The notes under the pieces are model-generated. The model was not told where the DNA came from. It did no database searches and saw nothing but the letters and a program-made list of their open reading frames with translations. A DNA stretch of 64,000 nt from Evansella halocellulosilytica (lineage in GTDB: Bacteria; Bacillota; Bacilli; Bacillales; Salisediminibacteriaceae). The position numbers and the translations under genes are program-made. The stretch is taken from NCBI RefSeq assembly GCF_002335745.1, contig NZ_NIST01000001.1, positions 3,596,354-3,660,353 on the forward strand, read 5' to 3'. Shown one piece after another: positions 27,708-36,057 of this stretch. The number at the start of each line of letters is the position of its first letter. The first letter of the stretch is position 1.

Positions 27708-28880
27708 TTGGAAGAAAACATTACTAGAATACATTTAGAAGATAAAGAATTAATTATAATAGGGACAGCCCACGTATCTAAAAAAAGTGCCGAACAAGTA
27801 AAAGAGGTCATTGAAGCCGAAAAACCCAATTCAGTCTGTGTTGAATTAGATGATCAGCGATATCAATCGATTGTATCTAAAGACCAATGGGCAAAAATGG
27901 ATATTTTCAAAGTAATTAAAGAAAAAAAAGCTACTTTTCTATTAATGAACCTTGTTATATCCTCCTTCCAAAAAAAATTAGCAAAGAATTTTGGGATCAA
28001 ACCTGGTCAAGAGATGATTCAGGGGATTGAATCAGCAGATGAAACTGGAGCTACACTCGTTCTTGCTGATCGAAATATTCAAATTACCTTTTCACGCGTT
28101 TGGCACGGTTTAGGTCTCCGTGGAAAAGTAAAGCTTCTACTTGAGATATTTGTTAGTATTTTTAATAATGATAATATTTCAGAAGAAGAATTGGAGAAAA
28201 TGAAGTCACAAGATGCTCTCGATACGATGTTAAAAGAATTTACCGAGTCATTTCCCGAATTAAAGCACCGTCTCATTGATGAACGAGATCAGTATTTAGC
28301 TCAAAAAATTAAAGAAGCTCCTGGTGAAAAAGTTGTTGCAGTATTAGGAGCAGCACACGTTCCTGGCGTTAAGGTTGAAATCCATAAAGAACACAATTTA
28401 AAGGCATTGTCTAAAAAGCCTCTAAAATCAAAGTGGCCGAAATTGATCGCGTGGTTCATACCTTTGCTAATTTTAAGCATCATTGGATATACGTTTTATG
28501 CAAACCCAAGTGCTGGCATGCAGCAAACAATGAGTTGGGTATTGTGGAACGGTTCCTTGTCAGCACTAGGAACTGCCATTGCTCTAGGACACCCACTGAC
28601 AGTTATAACAGCTTTTGTCGTTGCACCATTAAGTTCCTTAAATCCATTGATGGCAGCAGGGTGGTTTGCCGGCATTGTACAAGCCTTTATTAAACGACCT
28701 AATGTTGCTGATTTTGAAAGTTTGCCTGACGATGTTACGAGTGCAAAAGGCTTTTGGAGAAATAAAGTTACACGTATTTTACTAGTCGTTATTCTTGCAA
28801 ACATAGGCAGTACTTTAGGAACAATTATCGGTGGATCAGATGTTGTCCGCCTATTTATTAAAACAATCTTTGGCAATTAA
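27708..28880 (+). CDS. TraB/GumN-like membrane protein
   Basis: A 390-residue member of the TraB family. The N-terminal motif IIGTAHVSKKSAEQV and the later GAAHVPG are the conserved His-containing motifs, and DERDQYLAQKI is the conserved ER region, resembling metal-dependent hydrolases. The last 120 residues form about four membrane helices. A GTG at 27660 is in frame but has no ribosome site; the TTG at 27708 follows AAGGAAGG, so it is chosen. The bacterial function is not established. It is monocistronic, with its own terminator. Confidence 0.82.
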   Translation: MEENITRIHLEDKELIIIGTAHVSKKSAEQVKEVIEAEKPNSVCVELDDQRYQSIVSKDQWAKMDIFKVIKEKKATFLLMNLVISSFQKKLAKNFGIKPGQEMIQGIESADETGATLVLADRNIQITFSRVWHGLGLRGKVKLLLEIFVSIFNNDNISEEELEKMKSQDALDTMLKEFTESFPELKHRLIDERDQYLAQKIKEAPGEKVVAVLGAAHVPGVKVEIHKEHNLKALSKKPLKSKWPKLIAWFIPLLILSIIGYTFYANPSAGMQQTMSWVLWNGSLSALGTAIALGHPLTVITAFVVAPLSSLNPLMAAGWFAGIVQAFIKRPNVADFESLPDDVTSAKGFWRNKVTRILLVVILANIGSTLGTIIGGSDVVRLFIKTIFGN

Positions 28881-28899
28881 TTCTTATTAAAACTACTCA

Positions 28900-28936
28900 A
28901 ACAGACACTGTTGAATGAACTAGTGTCTGTTTTTTT
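28900..28936 (+). terminator. terminator of the TraB-like gene
   Basis: AACAGACACT pairs perfectly with AGTGTCTGTT around a 12-base loop, followed by seven T. Confidence 0.9.
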
Positions 28937-29095
28937 ATATTTCCATAATGGAAAACAATGTATTTTGATTCGTCTTATCGAAGCAAAACTAGGGAAGCTG
29001 TGGTGTAAAAGTAAATAATATCGGGAAATACATAAAATGAAAGACGTTGGAAAAAATAGTTAAAATATAATGGAGATTATGAGGAGGACCTTACG

Positions 29096-29971
29096 ATGGA
29101 AACACCTCAACAAAAAACATACTGCTTTAGTGAATACGATGTGCTTAAGCGGGTCATTTTATGTCAACCTCAATATATGACAATGCGTGAAGTTATTAAT
29201 GAGACTCAGGAACATTTCCAAGATGAAGGAATCCATATTGAAAAAGCGTTAGAACAACATCAAAATTTAATTAATACATTGAAAAGTCACGATATTGAAG
29301 TCATATTACTCCCATATCATAAAAAATACCCCGAGCAAGTATTTACAAGAGATATCGGTTTTACATTAGGACAAACGACCTTCGTAGCAGAAATGAAGAG
29401 TGATGTTCGAAAAGGAGAAGAAGACATTTTAAGACAATGGCTAGAAGATGAAGGAATGTCTTATTATAATTTAATTGGAGACGAGATAGAAGGAGGAGAT
29501 GTCATTATTGATCGTGACAACATCTATATCGGATTGAGCAATCGAACAAATCAAGCAGCTGTAGACCATTTACAAAGCTTGCTTACCCAATTTAATGTTA
29601 CTTCTATCTCTTTTAAAGAAAAGTATTTACATTTAGACTGTGTATTTAATGTCATTTCGCCTGATATTGCCCTCATTTATCCTGAGGCATTATCCAAACA
29701 GGATTATGATTTTTTTGCTTCTAATTATGAGTTAATTGAAGTGTCCAAAGAAGAACAATTTACTCTTGGGACAAATGTATTAGGGCTAGGGGAGAAAAAG
29801 ATTTTGAGCCTCCCGATAAACAAAGGAGTCAATAAACAGCTTCAGCAACGAGGATTTGAAGTAATTGAAGTCGATATTACTGAAATCATCAAATCAGGCG
29901 GTTCTTTCCGGTGTTGTACGTTACCGATTTTGCGACAAGAAATGAACAATAAATCGTGTAAAATTAAATAA
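29096..29971 (+). CDS. dimethylarginine dimethylaminohydrolase-like protein (amidinotransferase fold)
   Basis: A 291-residue protein of the guanidino-group modifying superfamily, similar to Bacillus YkgA. FTRDIGF, EGGDVII, the catalytic His in HLDCVFNVI and the nucleophile Cys in GGSFRCCTLP all occur in the expected order. Relatives hydrolyse methylated arginine or arginine to citrulline, or transfer amidino groups. Two adjacent Cys residues at the active site make the exact nucleophile ambiguous. The start follows GAGGAGG. It is monocistronic. Confidence 0.82.
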   Translation: METPQQKTYCFSEYDVLKRVILCQPQYMTMREVINETQEHFQDEGIHIEKALEQHQNLINTLKSHDIEVILLPYHKKYPEQVFTRDIGFTLGQTTFVAEMKSDVRKGEEDILRQWLEDEGMSYYNLIGDEIEGGDVIIDRDNIYIGLSNRTNQAAVDHLQSLLTQFNVTSISFKEKYLHLDCVFNVISPDIALIYPEALSKQDYDFFASNYELIEVSKEEQFTLGTNVLGLGEKKILSLPINKGVNKQLQQRGFEVIEVDITEIIKSGGSFRCCTLPILRQEMNNKSCKIK

Positions 29972-29982
29972 TTTATACAACG

Positions 29983-30006
29983 AAAAGGCTGCAACTGCAG
30001 TCTTTT
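29983..30006 (+). terminator. terminator of the DDAH-like gene
   Basis: AAAGGCTGC pairs with GCAGTCTTT around a tight loop, followed by further T. Confidence 0.75.
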
Positions 30007-30212
30007 TGAATTCTACTCGGAATATGCCATTTACTTTATTCACAAAGATGAGAAGGAGACTTTCTGTATGAGAGAACTTTCATATTTTCGAACTAAAATC
30101 CCCTAACTTAACCTCATAATTAAATATTCTAAATAAATGGTATTCGTCCAAGCAGTCCAAACATTTTAATCATTTAATAGTAATGTGTAATGAAACAAAA
30201 GGAGGTGAGTTC

Positions 30213-30545
30213 ATCTCCTGTTGTCCAGAGCCTCAAGTAGTCACATCATCAATGTGTAATACATTTGATACAGATGTATTAGCAGCAGATGCATTACAAA
30301 TTTTTGAGCAAGCAGAAGGAAGTGCATCAGGCTATGTAACAATTACGAATTTTACCGGAAGTGGCGGACCAGTATCTTTAAGTTCAACTGCTGATGGTAC
30401 GGTAATATTAGCTGGGGATATTGATCCAGGAAATAGCTTCACAGTCTTTGTTCCAAATCTTACTGAACTTTATGTTTTCTCTACCGATGGAGAAACTGTC
30501 ATTGGTCAAGTTTCTATAAATATATTCCAAACAGTTCGCCCTTAG
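30213..30545 (+). CDS. Ena-like (DUF3992-type) spore appendage/exosporium protein, ATC start proposed
   Basis: A small beta-rich protein with an N-terminal CCPEPQVV...C cysteine set and strands such as SASGYVTITNFTG and GNSFTVFVPNLTELYVFSTDG. The Cys pattern, size and ending resemble DUF3992 proteins, which include subunits of endospore appendages in Bacillus cereus. The frame has an ATG at 30183, but no ribosome site precedes it. A perfect AAAGGAGGTGA lies inside the frame (translated KGGE) and points to ATC at 30213, giving 110 residues; an ATG may have been lost there. The next gene encodes a collagen-like spore protein. The family call is from memory of the pattern. Confidence 0.55.
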   Translation: MSCCPEPQVVTSSMCNTFDTDVLAADALQIFEQAEGSASGYVTITNFTGSGGPVSLSSTADGTVILAGDIDPGNSFTVFVPNLTELYVFSTDGETVIGQVSINIFQTVRP

Positions 30546-30557
30546 TTCTAATAAAAT

Positions 30558-30590
30558 CGACCTCATCACTTCCGAAGAGGTCGTATTTTT
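30558..30590 (+). terminator. terminator of the Ena-like gene
   Basis: CGACCTC pairs with GAGGTCG around a 12-base loop, followed by TATTTTT. Confidence 0.85.
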
Positions 30591-30707
30591 GATCCCTAAA
30601 TTTATGAGAATTTTTTAAGTTTATTAATGAACATCGCTTTCTGAAAACTTCTAATTCTTACTCTTAAATCGTAAATATAGAATACAATGACTCAATACAA
30701 AGGTGTG

Positions 30708-31324
30708 ATGAAATTGTGTTCTAATCATAAAATACAAGGACCTCCTGGACCTGAGGGACCTAAAGGGCCACGAGGTGCACAAGGACCTCAAGAGGAGAAC
30801 GTGGCCCCCGCGGACCTCAAGGGCCTCAAGGGTTCCAAGGGAAAGAAGGACCTCCTGGACCTGAAGGGCCTCAAGGTGAACAGGGGCCTCAAGGACCTCC
30901 GGGACCACAAGGACCAACTGTAACAGGGACTTCGGGATACGCTGGGAGTACTACAGGAGCAGCTATAGCCGTCATATTAGGTGGAACACCAGTTCCACTA
31001 CCTAGTCAACAAAACCTTTCACCTGACATCACGCCAAATGCTGCCAATACAGTATTTACAATCGGACCAGCCGGGAGATATTTTATTACGTTTAATATTA
31101 GATTAACTGCAGCATTACTTTTAGGAGCAAGATTAGTAGTGAACGGAAGTCCTGTTCCACAAGCGACGATAAATGCGGTATTATCAACGACATTATTTTC
31201 GAGTAATGTCATATTAACATTACCTGCAAACTCAACAGTTTCTGTCCAGTTGTTTGGATTATTAGGAACTGCCACACTTCAATCCGGCTCAGGTGCAAGC
31301 TTAACAATGATTAGGTTACAGTAA
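30708..31324 (+). pseudogene. BclA-like collagen exosporium protein, frameshifted in the Gly-X-Y repeat
   Basis: The first frame reads a short N-terminus and then Gly-X-Y triplets ([18 protein letters not shown]). At 30792-30793 two extra bases (GA), or one missing base, shift it, and the frame ends at 30923. Removing the two bases continues perfect triplets ([19 protein letters not shown]) and then a C-terminal beta domain ending SLTMIRLQ, like the C1q/TNF-type domain of BclA. The restored protein is 204 residues. Two starts are in frame (30687, 30708); the second follows AAAGGTGTG. No known exosporium-targeting motif is seen in the short N-terminus. Confidence 0.8.
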
Positions 31325-31418
31325 AGTCTTTCTACACAAAGCAATAACAAGATTAAACCATAATCATTACTATCATTCCATCAACCAATATATATTACAT
31401 AAAATAAAATATTAGAGG

Positions 31419-31447
31419 TTGACATTTTCTAACATTAACTATATAAT
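31419..31447 (+). promoter_or_regulatory. sigmaA promoter of the proS T-box transcript
   Basis: TTGACA (31419-31424) and TATAAT (31442-31447) are perfect consensus hexamers with a 17-base spacer. Confidence 0.92.
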
Positions 31448-31454
31448 CATCGAA

Positions 31455-31680
31455 ATAATAGATACGTTGATGAGGATTAGTAAAGTGTATTAGTCTTTTC
31501 CAGAGAGGGAGCTTTTAGCTGAAAGGCTTCTATTGACATTCACTTGAACCTGCCTTTGAGTTCTATACCCGAAAAGGTATAGCGGTTAAATACCGTTATC
31601 ATGAAAGAGTGTAAAGCTTTGCTTTAAATTAGGGTGGTACCGCCAGCTTGTGGTCCCTAGTTTCGGCAAGGTTTTTTGTG
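31455..31680 (+). promoter_or_regulatory. T-box leader for proline
   Basis: The leader has the AGAGAGGGA start of stem I near 31502, a specifier region GAACCTGCC in which CCT (31549-31551) is a proline codon, and the T-box core AGGGTGGTACCGC at 31631-31643. GGTCCCT downstream can pair for the antiterminator, and a T run follows at about 31672. It should raise proS expression when uncharged tRNA-Pro accumulates. Stem boundaries are approximate. Confidence 0.9.
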
Positions 31681-31713
31681 ATTTCAAAATAAATCTAAAA
31701 TAGGGGTGAAATT

Positions 31714-33144
31714 ATGGGAAAGGAATTTGTCCAACGAATTACGGATATGGATGAAAATTTTGCTCAGTGGTATACAGATGTAGTAACAAAAGCAGATTTG
31801 ATCGACTATTCAAGTGTTCGCGGTTCGATGATTATCCGCCCTTACGGAAATGCCATTTGGGAGAATATTAAAAATGAACTGGATCAAAAAATAAAAGACA
31901 CAGGTCATGAGAATGTGTACATGCCTTTGCTTATTCCTGAAAGTTTACTTCAAAAAGAGAAAGATCACATAAAAGGATTTGCACCTGAAGTCGCTTGGGT
32001 CACACATGGTGGTGAGGAAGAATTAACCGAACGATTATGTATACGTCCGACTTCTGAAGTTCTCTTTGGTGAGCATTTTAAAAATATTATACATTCGTAT
32101 CGTGATTTACCGAAACTGTACAATCAATGGTCGAATGTCGTCCGGTGGGAGAAAACTACCCGACCATTTTTACGTACGTTAGAATTTTTATGGCAAGAGG
32201 GACATACTTGTCATGAAACAGAGGAAGAAGCATTTGAAGAAACAATGAACATGCTAAACGTATACGCTACATTATGTGAGGACATATTAGCGATCCCAGT
32301 GTTAAAAGGAAAGAAAACAGAAAAAGAAAAGTTTGCAGGTGCGAAATCTACTTATACGATTGAAAGCTTTATGCACGATGGAAAGGCATTACAATCAGGA
32401 ACATCACATCATTTTGGCAATGAATTTGCAAAGGCACTAAACATACAATTTACAGACCGGAACGGCAGTCTTCAATATGTACATCAAACCTCTTGGGGTT
32501 TTACGACTAGGATTATCGGGGCAATGATTATGGTTCACGGTGATAACAGAGGTTTGGTCATCCCACCGAAAGTAGCACCAGTACAAGTGATGATTATTCC
32601 AATTGCTCACCATAAAGAAGGTGTGCTCGACCATGCTTATCAATTAAAAGAGAAACTTTCAAATTATGCTCGTACAGAGATTGATGCAAGTAGTAAAAAA
32701 CCTGGCTGGAAATTTAATGAGTATGAAATGAAAGGAATACCACTTCGATTAGAAATCGGACCACGAGATATTAAAGATCAGAAAGTTATTCTTGTAAGAC
32801 GGGACACGAATGAGAAAATAACTGTACCGATTGAACAACTGGAAACAAAAATTGAAGAAATTCTCAATGACATACAACACCATCTTTTTACTCAAGCAAA
32901 AAAGCACCGTGATCACAACACTTACGAAGTAAGAAGCTTTGAACAATTTAAAGAGGTTATGGAAACTAAAAAAGGCTTTATTAAGGCAATGTGGTGCGGG
33001 GAGGAAACTTGTGAAAGTAAGATAAAAGAAGTTACAGGGGCTACTTCACGCTGTATACCATTTGAAGGGGAAGTGATTTCTGACAAATGCGTATGCTGCA
33101 GCCATGATGCCAAACATTTCGTTTATTGGGCTAAAGCTTATTAA
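31714..33144 (+). CDS. proS: prolyl-tRNA synthetase, archaeal/eukaryote-type
   Basis: A 476-residue class II synthetase. The N-terminus ([20 protein letters not shown]) and length, lacking the bacterial editing insertion, put it in the short archaeal/eukaryotic-like ProS group that some Bacillus species carry beside the bacterial form. [12 protein letters not shown] and [14 protein letters not shown] form the active site. The C-terminal CGEETCE and [18 protein letters not shown] contain the zinc cysteines and the terminal Tyr of this type. It is controlled by the T-box just upstream. A second, bacterial-type proS would lie elsewhere in the genome. Confidence 0.93.
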   Translation: MGKEFVQRITDMDENFAQWYTDVVTKADLIDYSSVRGSMIIRPYGNAIWENIKNELDQKIKDTGHENVYMPLLIPESLLQKEKDHIKGFAPEVAWVTHGGEEELTERLCIRPTSEVLFGEHFKNIIHSYRDLPKLYNQWSNVVRWEKTTRPFLRTLEFLWQEGHTCHETEEEAFEETMNMLNVYATLCEDILAIPVLKGKKTEKEKFAGAKSTYTIESFMHDGKALQSGTSHHFGNEFAKALNIQFTDRNGSLQYVHQTSWGFTTRIIGAMIMVHGDNRGLVIPPKVAPVQVMIIPIAHHKEGVLDHAYQLKEKLSNYARTEIDASSKKPGWKFNEYEMKGIPLRLEIGPRDIKDQKVILVRRDTNEKITVPIEQLETKIEEILNDIQHHLFTQAKKHRDHNTYEVRSFEQFKEVMETKKGFIKAMWCGEETCESKIKEVTGATSRCIPFEGEVISDKCVCCSHDAKHFVYWAKAY

Positions 33145-33154
33145 ACAACCATAA

Positions 33155-33232
33155 ATTGGTAACGAACTCGGTTATTGTGCTTTACTTGAAGATCCTAATG
33201 GAAACTTCATAGAAATATGGAGTGATAATTAA
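33155..33232 (+). pseudogene. remnant of a VOC/glyoxalase gene (C-terminus only)
   Basis: A 25-codon frame ends at TAA 33230-33232 and reads ELGYCALLEDPNGNFIEIW, the typical last strand of VOC (glyoxalase/bleomycin-resistance) proteins, where Glu is a metal ligand. It is closed upstream by an in-frame stop and has no start. It is a deletion scar between proS and the terminator. Confidence 0.6.
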
Positions 33233-33241
33233 CATTAAAAA

Positions 33242-33278
33242 AGCGCCCACTCCCCACTACTGATGGGGAGTGGGCGCT
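33242..33278. terminator. bidirectional terminator between proS and ectC
   Basis: AGCGCCCACTCCCCA pairs perfectly with TGGGGAGTGGGCGCT around a 7-base loop. A runs upstream give a T run for the minus-strand ect operon; AAAATTT follows for the plus strand. Confidence 0.92.
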
Positions 33279-33302
33279 AAAATTTCGTTCAACTTTTTCG
33301 TA

Positions 33303-33686
33303 TTAATCAACTAATGGGTATACGCCATTTTTATCGTGCGTCTCACGCCCAGTAATCGGCGGGTTGAACACACACACCATACGCATATCTGTCGTTGCAC
33401 GCAGCAAGTGCTCATCATGTTCATCTAGCGCATACAAAGTATTTGCAGAAATCGGATGAACCTTTTCATCTTTCAACGTGACAACTTCTCCTTCACCTTC
33501 GATACAGTACACGGCTTCTAAATGGTTTTGATACCAAATATGCGTTTCTGTTCCTGCTTTAATTATCGTATCATGTACAGAATATCCCATACCTACATCT
33601 TTTAAAATTAACCGGCGGCTGGTCCAATTTTCACCTTTGACTTCTTGTTCTGTATTAATTACATCCTCTAGTTTTACGACTTTCAT
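33303..33686 (-). CDS. ectC: L-ectoine synthase
   Basis: A 127-residue cupin that closes N-gamma-acetyl-diaminobutyrate into ectoine. The cupin segments [20 protein letters not shown] and [12 protein letters not shown] with the metal-binding residues match EctC; the C-terminus is [18 protein letters not shown]. It is the last gene of the ectABC operon, 15 bases behind ectB, and ends before a strong terminator. The ribosome site is AAAAGGAGGA. Confidence 0.95.
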   Translation of the reverse strand: MKVVKLEDVINTEQEVKGENWTSRRLILKDVGMGYSVHDTIIKAGTETHIWYQNHLEAVYCIEGEGEVVTLKDEKVHPISANTLYALDEHDEHLLRATTDMRMVCVFNPPITGRETHDKNGVYPLVD

Positions 33687-33701
33687 GTTGTTTTCCTCCT
33701 T

Positions 33702-34988
33702 TTAGTTAGATACTAATTTTTCCGCAAGTACTGCTTTCACACTTTCTTCAATAATCATAAATCCTTGTTTCAGTTCATTCTCATCGATATTTAACGCAGG
33801 GAAGAGCTTGAACACTTCATCATTACTTCCGGACGTTTCCATGATCAAGCCTCTGTTAAATGCTTCTTCAGCGACTTTTGAGGAAAAACCTTCGACTTCA
33901 GAAGCAATTCCTTGCATAAATCCTCTCCCGCGCACTTTGCCTTTTATTTCAGGATATTTATTTACTAAACCTTCTAAGAAGTCTGTTATTTCAGCTGACT
34001 TTTTTTGGATACTTTTCTCAAATGAATCATCTTCCCAATAAGAGAGAGAAACTCCTGCAGTGATAAATGCATGGTTGTTTCCTCTAAACGTCCCATTATG
34101 TTCACCAGGACTCCAAATATCGAGATCTGGTCTAATTAATGTTAATGCAAGCGGTAATCCGTAACCTCCAATTGACTTAGAAAGACAGATGATATCTGGC
34201 TGAATCCCCGCAGGTTCGAATGAGAAGAATGTACCTGTACGTCCAACACCTGCTTGAACGTCATCAATAATAAGAAGAATATCCCACTTTCTGCAAATTT
34301 CTTCAACTCGTTTTAACCATTCGAATCTCGCTGCATTTATTCCGCCTTCACCTTGAACCGTCTCAAGTATCATTGCTGCTGGAATCGCAACGCCACTCCC
34401 ACTGTCTTCCAAGAAGCTTTCGAGATAGTCTAAACTTGATAAATGATCATCCTCTTGTGCAAATTGATCAAATGGCATCGTAACCGTATTAGTTAGTGGA
34501 ATTCCAGCGCCTTTACGCTTCATAGCATTTCCCGTAACTGATAAAGAACCTATTGTCATCCCGTGAAAACCATTCGTAAAACTAATAACATCCGTTCTAC
34601 CAGTTACTTTACGTGCAATTTTTAATGCAGATTCTACTGTATTTGTACCTGTAGGACCAGGGAACATCACTTTATAATCCATGTTTCTCGGCTTTAAAAT
34701 CACTTCGTTAAATTTCTTTAGAAATTCACCTTTCGCAGTTGTTGCTTTATCAAGAGAATGAGTAATTCCATCATTTGAAATATATTCAATAAGCTGTTCC
34801 TTCATTTTTGGCTCATTATGCCCATAGTTTAATGCACCAGCTCCTGCAAAAAAGTCTAAATATTCTTTGCCTTCTTCATCCCACATTTTTGACCCTTTTG
34901 CTTTCGTAAACACTGCAGGAAAGCTTCTCACATAGCTTCTTACACTTGATTCTAATTCATCAAAAATCGATAAGTTATTTTTTGTCAT
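33702..34988 (-). CDS. ectB: diaminobutyrate-2-oxoglutarate aminotransferase
   Basis: A 428-residue class III aminotransferase that makes L-2,4-diaminobutyrate from aspartate semialdehyde, the first ectoine step. [19 protein letters not shown] binds PLP phosphate, [15 protein letters not shown] holds the Asp, and [14 protein letters not shown] carries the Schiff-base Lys. The sequence is full length with no lesion. It lies between ectA and ectC on the minus strand. Confidence 0.95.
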   Translation of the reverse strand: MTKNNLSIFDELESSVRSYVRSFPAVFTKAKGSKMWDEEGKEYLDFFAGAGALNYGHNEPKMKEQLIEYISNDGITHSLDKATTAKGEFLKKFNEVILKPRNMDYKVMFPGPTGTNTVESALKIARKVTGRTDVISFTNGFHGMTIGSLSVTGNAMKRKGAGIPLTNTVTMPFDQFAQEDDHLSSLDYLESFLEDSGSGVAIPAAMILETVQGEGGINAARFEWLKRVEEICRKWDILLIIDDVQAGVGRTGTFFSFEPAGIQPDIICLSKSIGGYGLPLALTLIRPDLDIWSPGEHNGTFRGNNHAFITAGVSLSYWEDDSFEKSIQKKSAEITDFLEGLVNKYPEIKGKVRGRGFMQGIASEVEGFSSKVAEEAFNRGLIMETSGSNDEVFKLFPALNIDENELKQGFMIIEESVKAVLAEKLVSN

Positions 34989-35037
34989 GTCTAATATCCC
35001 TCCAGAATTATTTTAAAACGTATGTTATTCATGTATT

Positions 35038-35589
35038 TTAAAGTGGACCAATTCGATAAGTCAGTTCACTCTCATGTTCATTGCCTGGGAACACATCAGC
35101 AGGGAAGCAGGGAGTCACGATACAGCTAGCGTTATGATCCCTTGCTAACCGTCTAAATAAAGACTGTGATGCTTCATTTGATGGTGTTACCGTCGCTTCT
35201 AAGTATCTGACATCTTTACATGCTTTTCTAGAAAGCAATTCATTTAGCATTTTCGATCCTATCCCTTTACCTCTTTGAGAAGCATCGACTCCGACTTGCC
35301 AAATAAAAATGACGTCTGAACGTTCTGGAGGAATAAAAGCAGTAATAAAACCTACCAAGTGGTCGTTTTCTTTAGCAACGACACACGTCTCTGTGAAAAA
35401 CTCACACATCATCAAGTATTTATACGGGGAATTTAAATCCAATGTTGACTCTTTAACTAACTGCCACATTTCAGCCCCATCATCTATGGCAGGTTTTTCA
35501 AATACGACTTCTTCGTTTTCAAGTGTTGCAACCGATCCTTTGTCTAGAGCGTTTCTCTGTTTTTGAGAAAGCGACTTGTCATTAATAAT
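35038..35589 (-). CDS. ectA: diaminobutyrate acetyltransferase, non-standard ATT start proposed
   Basis: A GNAT-family acetyltransferase; WQVGVDASQRGKGIGSKML is the acetyl-CoA loop and YRIGPL the usual end. The first in-frame ATG is at 35469, but EctA homology clearly extends upstream of it (EEVVFEKPAIDDGAEMWQLV). The frame is open back to a TAA at 35592-35590, preceded by an ATG at 35595-35593: the start is followed at once by a stop. AAAGGAG (35605-35599) is only three bases from that ATG but nine from ATT at 35589, which gives 183 residues, the normal length. Either ATT is used, or codon 2 is a nonsense mutation (AAA to TAA). Confidence 0.85.
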   Translation of the reverse strand: MINDKSLSQKQRNALDKGSVATLENEEVVFEKPAIDDGAEMWQLVKESTLDLNSPYKYLMMCEFFTETCVVAKENDHLVGFITAFIPPERSDVIFIWQVGVDASQRGKGIGSKMLNELLSRKACKDVRYLEATVTPSNEASQSLFRRLARDHNASCIVTPCFPADVFPGNEHESELTYRIGPL

Positions 35590-35618
35590 TTACATCCTCT
35601 CCTTTAAAGGTTTTGTGA

Positions 35619-35816
35619 AACAACATCTATAAGGATAGTAAGAGACTGTTAGATTATCAAACGCGTTTAACAAGTATTAAACGCAATATACATCGCTTAA
35701 TACAGATGCGAGGATATGAGAAGGTTTATCTATTAAATATCTCTGAAATTTGTACGAATTCGAACAAATTGAAATTATTCGACCAACTTGGATATAAAAC
35801 GACGTTGTTCTCATAG
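35619..35816 (+). other. 65-codon open frame without a start, possible gene remnant
   Basis: The frame is open from a TGA at 35616 to TAG at 35814-35816. It reads protein-like sequence (GYEKVYLLNISEIC, then LKLFDQLGYKTTLFS) but has no ribosome site or good start, and it overlaps the ectABC promoter. I do not recognise the family. It may be chance. Confidence 0.2.
35632..35673 (-). promoter_or_regulatory. ectABC promoter with overlapping AAACGCGTTT operator
   Basis: On the minus strand TTGATA (35660-35655) and TATCCT (35637-35632) are 17 bases apart, about 40 bases before the ectA start. A near-perfect 20-base palindrome centred on AAACGCGTTT (35654-35673) covers the -35 element. This suggests a LacI/CcpA-like repressor site; the regulator is unknown. 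Confidence 0.5.
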
Positions 35817-35924
35817 GGAAAACTGTACTTCGTAAAAAAACATAAACTTTTTTACTAACAAGAGAAAAGTTTCAGGTAAAAGTCCTATATATTCATACAA
35901 TATTTGTTAAATCCATTATAAAAA

Positions 35925-35947
35925 GCGATGTTTCTTGTAAACACCGC
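35925..35947 (+). terminator. hairpin in the gap upstream of ectA
   Basis: GCGATGTTT pairs with AAACACCGC (one mismatch) around a 5-base loop, followed by TTTCTTC. No gene clearly precedes it except the possible remnant ending at 35816. Confidence 0.4.
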
Positions 35948-36057
35948 TTTCTTCATTACATTATTTGTTAACTACAGGCTCTGCCTGTGTGAAAATTCCT
36001 TTAAAGGTTGTATTCGTGAGATCTCTTTAAAAGTAACGAATAGTTGGAAGGTATACT

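Noticed and set aside
30066-30106. Twelve-codon frame MRELSYFRTKIP with a ribosome site before the Ena-like gene
   Set aside because: Too short to support; no repeat of codons or hairpin that would make it a leader peptide.
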